Part shown: positions 43,954-49,011 of the stretch, in pieces
Layout of the letters: every line of letters starts with the position of its first letter
How positions within the stretch are numbered: the first letter of the stretch is position 1
Source: an uncultured Bacteroidales bacterium
GTDB lineage: Bacteria; Bacteroidota; Bacteroidia; Bacteroidales; UBA932
Direction: 5' to 3'
Length of the DNA: 49,011 nt
Assembly (NCBI GenBank): GCA_944322575.1
Contig: CALUPK010000012.1
Span: 1-49,011 of the forward strand
Program-made: the position numbers and the translations under genes
The notes under the pieces: model-generated
Seen by the model: only the letters and a program-made list of their open reading frames with translations
The model's database searches: none
What the model was told of the DNA's origin: nothing

Positions 43954-45761
43954 AAGACAGGTTCATATCAGGATACAACGATTTCGTCCTCCCTTTCGTG
44001 ATAGGCATGATCTTCATCATTACCTATCTCGTCATAGGGATCATCCGGGTCATCGTACAGCTGCCGGCCGCGGACCGAAAGAAGTTCTTCCTCTCCCTGA
44101 TCAATCCCAGACTCTGGGTCATCAATCTCAAGGACATCATCTGCGACGTCCTCCTGCATACCAAGATATGGAAGCGAAAGCCCCTCTTGGGCTACATGCA
44201 CTCGAGCATAGCCTTCGGATGGTTCATGCTGATAGTCTTAGGCCACATCGAGACCTGGCTCTTCGTGCCTGACCGTCTCTCGACATTCTACTACCCCGTG
44301 TTCTTCAGGTTCTTCGTGATGGAGACCGACCACACCCTCAAGGGCTCGTTCTTCTTCTTCCTGATGGACTTCTTCCTGCTCGTGGTGCTAAGCGGAGTCT
44401 TCTTAGCCATGTTCAAGCGCATCCGCTCGATGATGTTCGGCATGCGCAGGACCACCAGGAACCAGATACCGGACCGCCTGGCCATGTACTGCCTGTGGGC
44501 CATTTTCCCCGTCAGGCTCCTCGCCGAGAGCTTCACCGCCGGTATCGCCGGAGGCAGCTTCCTCACCCGCCCTATGTACTGGCTGTTCAGCAACTTCCTG
44601 ACCAACACCTACCACATCCTGCCGACCTGGTGGGCCTACTCCACCCTCCTCGGCACCTTCTTCGTGCTGCTGCCCTTCACCCGGTACATGCACATCCCCA
44701 CGGAGGCTTTCCTGATAGTGCTGCGCAATGCCGGCATCAAGGTCTCCCATCCCCGCAAAGGCTATTCCATCGCCCAGATATACTCCTGCTCCAACTGCGG
44801 AATGTGCATCGACGCATGTCCGATGATGGGCCAGAAGAAGAACCTGCGCTTCGCCACGGTATATTTCAACCGTCTGCTCAGACGCCGTAACTGGGCCCGC
44901 TGCGAGGAGAGCGCGGACAAATGCCTGATGTGCGGCAAGTGCGTCGCCGTCTGCCCCGTAGGCGTGGACTCCTGCAACATCAAGCAGAGCCTGAGAGGAC
45001 TCAGGGCCGTTCCCGCCCCTGCGGACTACAGCTATTTTACCTCCTACAGCCTGCCTGAGGGCGTGGAGAACTCCAAGGAGAAAGTCCTCTACTACGCCGG
45101 CTGCATGACCCAGCTCACCCCCGTCATTTCCAAGGCCGTAGCGGCCGTACTGGACCATGCCGGAGTGGACTGGAGCTTCATGGACCGTGACGGCGGTATA
45201 TGCTGCGGACGGCCCCTGATACTAGCCGGAAGAGATGAACGGGCGCAGGAAATGATCCGGCGCAACACCGAGCTGATACGGCAGAGCGGAGCCACTACCC
45301 TGCTGCTCTCCTGCCCGATCTGTTACAAGGTCTTCCGCGAGAACTACGACCTCAAGGGCATCCGCATCGTGCATTATACCGAATATTTCGACGAGCTTGT
45401 GCGGCTTGGACGCATAACCCTCAGGAACTCAGGTGAGAAGATTGTTTACCACGACCCCTGCGAGTTAGGACGCGGCTGCAAGGTGTACCGTCAGCCCCGG
45501 AGGGTGCTGAGCGCTGCCGGAGAGCTGGTGGAGGCAGAAAAGCACCACGACGAGAGCATCTGCTGCGGAGGGTCGCTGGGCTCCCTGACATTGTCCTATG
45601 AGGACCGCAAGGACATTACCCTGAAGGCCCTGGACAACCTGATGTACGCCTCGCCCGAGAGGATTGTCACCGCCTGCCCCCTGTGCCTGAAGACATTCTC
45701 CCCCTATTCGCCTAATAAGGTGAGCGACTTCGCCGAGGTAGTGGCTCAGAATATGAATTAA
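43950..45761 (+). CDS. Membrane HdrE-HdrD-like fusion protein
   Basis: A 603-residue protein. Residues about 10-270 contain five or so membrane segments with histidines placed as in NarI/HdrE b-type cytochromes (LGYMHSSIAFGWFM, VLGHIETW, TDHTLKG). Residues about 285-350 hold two 4Fe-4S clusters, CSNCGMCIDACP and CLMCGKCVAVCP. Residues about 375-600 hold two CCG domains (YYAGCMTQ, GICCGRP, SCPICYK; HDPCELGRG, SICCGGS, ACPLCLK), the HdrD catalytic type with both cysteine sets complete. It should exchange electrons with membrane quinone. It is the probable catalytic subunit of the cluster. The disulfide or other substrate is unknown. Confidence 0.85.
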   Translation: MKDRFISGYNDFVLPFVIGMIFIITYLVIGIIRVIVQLPAADRKKFFLSLINPRLWVINLKDIICDVLLHTKIWKRKPLLGYMHSSIAFGWFMLIVLGHIETWLFVPDRLSTFYYPVFFRFFVMETDHTLKGSFFFFLMDFFLLVVLSGVFLAMFKRIRSMMFGMRRTTRNQIPDRLAMYCLWAIFPVRLLAESFTAGIAGGSFLTRPMYWLFSNFLTNTYHILPTWWAYSTLLGTFFVLLPFTRYMHIPTEAFLIVLRNAGIKVSHPRKGYSIAQIYSCSNCGMCIDACPMMGQKKNLRFATVYFNRLLRRRNWARCEESADKCLMCGKCVAVCPVGVDSCNIKQSLRGLRAVPAPADYSYFTSYSLPEGVENSKEKVLYYAGCMTQLTPVISKAVAAVLDHAGVDWSFMDRDGGICCGRPLILAGRDERAQEMIRRNTELIRQSGATTLLLSCPICYKVFRENYDLKGIRIVHYTEYFDELVRLGRITLRNSGEKIVYHDPCELGRGCKVYRQPRRVLSAAGELVEAEKHHDESICCGGSLGSLTLSYEDRKDITLKALDNLMYASPERIVTACPLCLKTFSPYSPNKVSDFAEVVAQNMN

Positions 45762-45785
45762 TAACAACTTAACGATATACACGCC

Positions 45786-47078
45786 ATGAAGAATTTTACT
45801 CCTACAGTGTACTCACTGATGAATGTGGCTACCGGACGGATATTTCCGGACAGCGGCTGGATGCTGGCTGACCCAGAATCGCCTAAGCCCTCGCTGGTGC
45901 GCACCGTCTATCAGAAGAAGCAGATAGACGTCAAGGGCAGCGACTGGGGATTCTACCGCTTCGCCGACTGGCTGCCGGTACACCGCCTGCTGCAGGACTC
46001 AGCAACTACCGTGACATACAGGAGCGAGGGACTGGCCCGTCACCTCGGTCTGGGCAACCTTTATATTGCATTTTCCGGCTACTGGCCTGAGCGCGGGGCA
46101 CTGATGAAGACCTGCTCGTTCAAGGAGACCGAGGCCTATTCCGTATGCGGCCGTCTGCCCAAGGACTGCAGGCAGATACTGACGGTGGCTTCCGCCGGAA
46201 ATACGGCCAGGGCCTTCGCCAAGGTCTGCTCGGAGAACGACATCCCCCTGCTGCTCTGCGTGCCTGAGGACAATATCGACGCTCTCTGGTTCGAGAAGCC
46301 CATCAAGGACTGCGTCAGGCTCGTCTGCGCCCCCAAGGGCAGCGACTATTTCGACGCCATCGCCCTGTCGCAGGCTGCCTGCAGCTCGGGAATGTTCATC
46401 GACGAGGGAGGCGCGAAGAATGTGGCCCGCCGCGACGGCATGGGTACGACCGTACTCTCGGCCACTGTGGAGATCGGCCGGATACCCGACGCATACTTCC
46501 AGGCCATAGGCAGCGGCACAGGAGCCATTGCGGCCCGTGAGGCCAATCTTCGTCTGATAGAGGACGGCCGCTTCGGTACGGCTCAGATGAAGCTGCATAC
46601 GGTGCAGAACGTGCCTTTCCTGCCGATGTACGACGCATGGAAGGCCGGTCAGAGGGACCTGCTGCCCTTCGATGACGACGAGGCCCGTCAGAAGGCCGCG
46701 ATGATCGATGCCAAGGTGCTCTCCAACAGGCGCCCGCCCTATTCGCTCGCCGGAGGAGTGTACGACTGCCTGTGCGATACTCATGGAGATGTGTACGCCG
46801 TGACCAACGCAGAGATACGCCATTGCGCCGCCATGTTCAAGGAGTTAGAGGGAGTGGACATCTACTCCGCTTCGGGTGCCGCGCTGGCCGGTTTAGAGCA
46901 GGCCGTGAAGGCCGGTGCCGTGGGCCGCGACGACGTGATAATGCTCAATATCACAGGCGGTGGCGAGCAGCACTTCAAGAAGGACTGCAAGGTGCACTGG
47001 CTCAAACCCTCGCTGGTCATCTCTCCCTCGGAGGACAAGGATCGGATCGTGCGGGAGATAGAGAAACTGTTCGCTTAG
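45786..47078 (+). CDS. Cysteate synthase
   Basis: A 430-residue fold-type II PLP enzyme of the threonine synthase superfamily. It has the traits I recall for cysteate synthase rather than threonine synthase: the stretch NLYIAFSGYWPERGA followed by TCSFKETEA with the PLP lysine, an early FRFADWLPV-like block (FYRFADWLPVHR), and a glycine phosphate loop GSGTGAIAA. It makes L-cysteate from O-phosphoserine and sulfite. In Bacteroidota cysteate feeds sulfonolipids (capnine type); in some methanogens it feeds coenzyme M. It lies 24 bases after the HdrDE-like gene. A different substrate pair cannot be excluded. Confidence 0.8.
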   Translation: MKNFTPTVYSLMNVATGRIFPDSGWMLADPESPKPSLVRTVYQKKQIDVKGSDWGFYRFADWLPVHRLLQDSATTVTYRSEGLARHLGLGNLYIAFSGYWPERGALMKTCSFKETEAYSVCGRLPKDCRQILTVASAGNTARAFAKVCSENDIPLLLCVPEDNIDALWFEKPIKDCVRLVCAPKGSDYFDAIALSQAACSSGMFIDEGGAKNVARRDGMGTTVLSATVEIGRIPDAYFQAIGSGTGAIAAREANLRLIEDGRFGTAQMKLHTVQNVPFLPMYDAWKAGQRDLLPFDDDEARQKAAMIDAKVLSNRRPPYSLAGGVYDCLCDTHGDVYAVTNAEIRHCAAMFKELEGVDIYSASGAALAGLEQAVKAGAVGRDDVIMLNITGGGEQHFKKDCKVHWLKPSLVISPSEDKDRIVREIEKLFA

Positions 47079-47104
47079 TGTTTAATTTTAAGTATAAACC
47101 GGTT

Positions 47105-47746
47105 ATGAAACTTTTTAGAATATCTGCCGCGGCCTTGGTATGCGCCGTGGCCCTGACATCCTGCGGGAATGGTTCCGGGACCGGGAGCACTGCTTCCGAA
47201 AAGAGTGTCTCCGACATTGTGATTGAGAATATTATGACCCGCCGTAGTGTGCGTCAGTATCAGCCCGTGGCTGTGGGACGCGACACCATGAAGACGATTC
47301 TCGAGTGCGGTATCAACGCGCCCAACGGACAGAACCGCCAGTCCTGGGAGATCCGCGTGGTGGACTCCCCCGAGTTCATCGACGGAGTGACTGAGCTCTT
47401 TGTCAAGGCCAATCCCCGCGCAGTCGAGGACCCTTCGTTCAAGAATATGTTCCGCAATGCGCCCACCGTGGTATTCATCGCCCACGACCCCTCCTACGAC
47501 ATGTCGCCGATCGACTGCGGCCTGCTCGGAGAGAACATGATCCTCTCGGCCTGGTCCATGGGTATCGGCTCGTGCTGCTTAGGCGGACCGGTAAGATTCA
47601 TGAAGTCGCCTGAGGCCGCTGATTACCTGAAGCGTCTGGGCTTCTCCGAGGGCTATGAGCTGCTTTACTGCATCGGATTCGGCTATCCCGCCGAGAGTCC
47701 TGCGGCAAAGGACCGCGATGCCTCGAAAATTCAGTTCGTGGACTAA
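47105..47746 (+). CDS. Nitroreductase-family lipoprotein
   Basis: A 213-residue protein from ATG 47105. The frame is open much further upstream, but that region codes cysteate synthase in another frame. It has a lipoprotein signal ending ALTSC, then a nitroreductase domain: TRRSVRQYQP, APNGQNRQSWEI, DCGLLGENMILSAWSMGIGSC and a final FGYP. These motifs bind FMN. Export of a flavin reductase as a lipoprotein is common in Bacteroidota. Substrate unknown. It is 26 bases after cysteate synthase. Confidence 0.85.
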   Translation: MKLFRISAAALVCAVALTSCGNGSGTGSTASEKSVSDIVIENIMTRRSVRQYQPVAVGRDTMKTILECGINAPNGQNRQSWEIRVVDSPEFIDGVTELFVKANPRAVEDPSFKNMFRNAPTVVFIAHDPSYDMSPIDCGLLGENMILSAWSMGIGSCCLGGPVRFMKSPEAADYLKRLGFSEGYELLYCIGFGYPAESPAAKDRDASKIQFVD

Positions 47747-47770
47747 CTTCCTTTTGATTCAGTTTCCGAT

Positions 47771-48139
47771 ATGACTGGATTCTATACTGTACTGCTGCTG
47801 ATGGTGTCCAACGTATTCATGACTTTCGCATGGTATGGACACCTCAAGCTGCAGGAGATGAAGCTCATCGACAACTGGCCTCTGATCGGGGTCATCCTCT
47901 TCTCGTGGGGCATCGCCCTCTTCGAGTATTCCTTCCAGGTCCCCGCCAACCGCATAGGCTTCGTGGACAACGGCGGCCCTTTCAACCTCGTCCAGCTCAA
48001 GGTAATACAGGAAGTAGTCTCCCTGACCGTCTTCTCCCTGTTCACGATTCTGGTCTTCAAGGGCCAGACCTTCCACTGGAACCATATCGCCGCCTTCGTC
48101 TGCCTTATCCTGGCGGTGTACTTCGTATTCATGAAGTAA
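47771..48139 (+). CDS. DUF486-family small membrane protein
   Basis: A 122-residue protein with four hydrophobic segments, the layout of half-size drug/metabolite transporter proteins. Typical DUF486 blocks are NVFMTFAWYGHLK, WGIALFEYSFQVPANRIG and FNLVQLKVIQEV. Function is not known. It is 24 bases after the nitroreductase gene and 3 bases before the next. Confidence 0.85.
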   Translation: MTGFYTVLLLMVSNVFMTFAWYGHLKLQEMKLIDNWPLIGVILFSWGIALFEYSFQVPANRIGFVDNGGPFNLVQLKVIQEVVSLTVFSLFTILVFKGQTFHWNHIAAFVCLILAVYFVFMK

Positions 48140-48142
48140 TGT

Positions 48143-48370
48143 ATGGCAAAGCAATATTCGGATAAAACCAACGCAATAATTTACGCAGTGATAGGATGCG
48201 GACTCTTGATATGGGCCCTGCTCGGATACCGTGGATCGGCAGTTTTCACTTCAGCACCTTTTATCATAGCCGTAATCGACTTCATAATGGCAGGGTTCTA
48301 TGACCTCCGACATATACGCCTTAAAAAGGCAACCCGCGATGAAGCCGACGGCAGCGGCGGGGACTGCTGA
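48143..48370 (+). CDS. Small two-segment membrane protein, unknown
   Basis: A 75-residue protein with two hydrophobic stretches (about residues 11-30 and 36-53) and a basic then acidic tail. It matches no family I recognise. It starts 3 bases after the DUF486 gene, which supports it being real and co-expressed. The bases after it, 48371-48505, show no clear feature. Confidence 0.6.
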   Translation: MAKQYSDKTNAIIYAVIGCGLLIWALLGYRGSAVFTSAPFIIAVIDFIMAGFYDLRHIRLKKATRDEADGSGGDC

Positions 48371-48505
48371 TGCGCCGATACTTACCTCACCGGACTGACA
48401 TAGCGTGAATGTCTGTTCAGCCTCCGGATGCCACTATGCCTTTTCGTTACACAGCAATTACCTGAACTATAGCATTTTAAAGTACAACTAAAGCAACGTG
48501 AGGAT

Positions 48506-49011
48506 ATGAACAAGAAAATAGCTGCTGACGTATATACACAGACTGCCAGCGACGGATATATCCTGCGGCCGGCGACGATGGAAGAGGTTCCGGCCATCTG
48601 GGAGATCATCCTGCAGGCCAAGGCGCAGATGTACCGCGAGGGCAAGCATCAGTGGGACGAGAACTACCCTACCGTGCCGATATTGGAGAACGATGTGCGG
48701 CGCGGCTGGGGATACGTGCTCGTTCCGGATAACTGCAGTACACAGCCGGAGCCGGACATCATAGCCTACGGGGCGGTAGTCTTTGACGGAGAACCTGCAT
48801 ATGACGGTCTGCGGGACGGGAAATGGCTGAGCGGACAGCCCTACGTGGTACTGCACCGGCTGGCGGTTGCCGACTCCTGGAAACGTCAGGGCATGGCCGT
48901 CCGCTACATGCAGGCAGTCTGCGACTTAGCCATCTCCCGCGGCATCCGCAGCTTCAAGGTCGACACCAACTACGACAACTTCTACATGCAGCGCGTCTTC
49001 TCCCGCCTCGG
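48506..49011 (+). CDS. GNAT-family acetyltransferase (3' end outside window)
   Basis: Open from ATG 48506 to the window edge, about 168 codons. Early part YILRPATMEEVPAIWEIILQAKAQM, then HRLAVADSWKRQGMAVRYMQAV with the acetyl-CoA loop (RQGMA in place of the usual R/QxxGxG/A), and IRSFKVDTNYDNFYMQR. This is the single-domain GNAT layout. The region QWDENYP is often found in a Bacteroidota subgroup. Substrate unknown; only a short C-terminus is missing. Confidence 0.8.
   Translation, partial: MNKKIAADVYTQTASDGYILRPATMEEVPAIWEIILQAKAQMYREGKHQWDENYPTVPILENDVRRGWGYVLVPDNCSTQPEPDIIAYGAVVFDGEPAYDGLRDGKWLSGQPYVVLHRLAVADSWKRQGMAVRYMQAVCDLAISRGIRSFKVDTNYDNFYMQRVFSRL

Noticed and set aside
45786-47078. 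Threonine synthase as the identity of this PLP enzyme
   Set aside because: The lysine context TCSFKETEA and the SGYWPERGA block fit cysteate synthase; the usual threonine synthase start and HGPTxxFKD motif are missing.

Overview
The window looks like a chromosome segment of an anaerobic member of the Bacteroidota, most likely order Bacteroidales. The grounds are: promoters of the Bacteroidota type (a -7 box TAnnTTTG, in several cases with TTG or TTTG about 18-21 bases upstream) before many genes; absence of strong Shine-Dalgarno sites; a lipidated TamA-like protein (TamL type); the short arginine decarboxylase typical of the phylum; a pyrophosphate-type phosphofructokinase; a flavodiiron protein and the hydrogenase maturase HydG; and cysteate synthase, which in this phylum is tied to sulfonolipid formation. 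Genus cannot be fixed from sequence alone.

Bases 1-917 hold the start of a minus-strand 23S rRNA uracil methyltransferase. Bases 1029-12248 form a plus-strand accessory island. Its first half has a WYL-domain regulator, a metallophosphoesterase, a protein resembling a broken-off piece of the replicative polymerase DnaE, and a three-gene overlapping set: an AT-rich PD-(D/E)XK nuclease-like protein, an RNase J-like metallo-beta-lactamase protein, and a protein of unknown N-terminus that carries an orphan FtsZ C-terminal domain with an intact T7 loop. A structured RNA with the architecture of 6S RNA, preceded by a textbook Bacteroidota promoter, lies at about 6255-6455. The second half has a uracil-DNA-glycosylase-like protein, a GNAT-AAA+ fusion, a shortened DprA-like protein, a small unknown protein, RtcB and PrfH. 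RtcB and PrfH together form the known repair and rescue pair for ribosomes cut in the decoding centre.

A DUF4143-type ATPase (minus) with two operator-like repeats separates the island from core genes. Core genes follow: speA and an SpoU-family methyltransferase (minus), tamL (plus), a minus-strand operon of PPi-phosphofructokinase, GH13 amylase, NahK-like sugar kinase and rarA, then ligA, a flavodiiron protein, a YihY-family protein, hydG, a RelA/SpoT protein, an Ig-like lipoprotein, an outer-membrane barrel and ispG (plus), and an NfeD-type membrane protease (minus).

From 36500 a tightly packed plus-strand run goes carA, carB, then five heterodisulfide-reductase-like genes (HdrC, HdrB, HdrA, a second HdrC, and a membrane HdrE-HdrD fusion), cysteate synthase, a nitroreductase lipoprotein and two small membrane proteins. 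A partial GNAT acetyltransferase closes the window. I found no tRNA, rRNA, CRISPR array, transposase, integrase or phage structural gene. A striking codon-context rule holds in core genes (leucine TTA is almost always followed by a codon starting with G) and fails in parts of the island, which supports a foreign origin for those parts.
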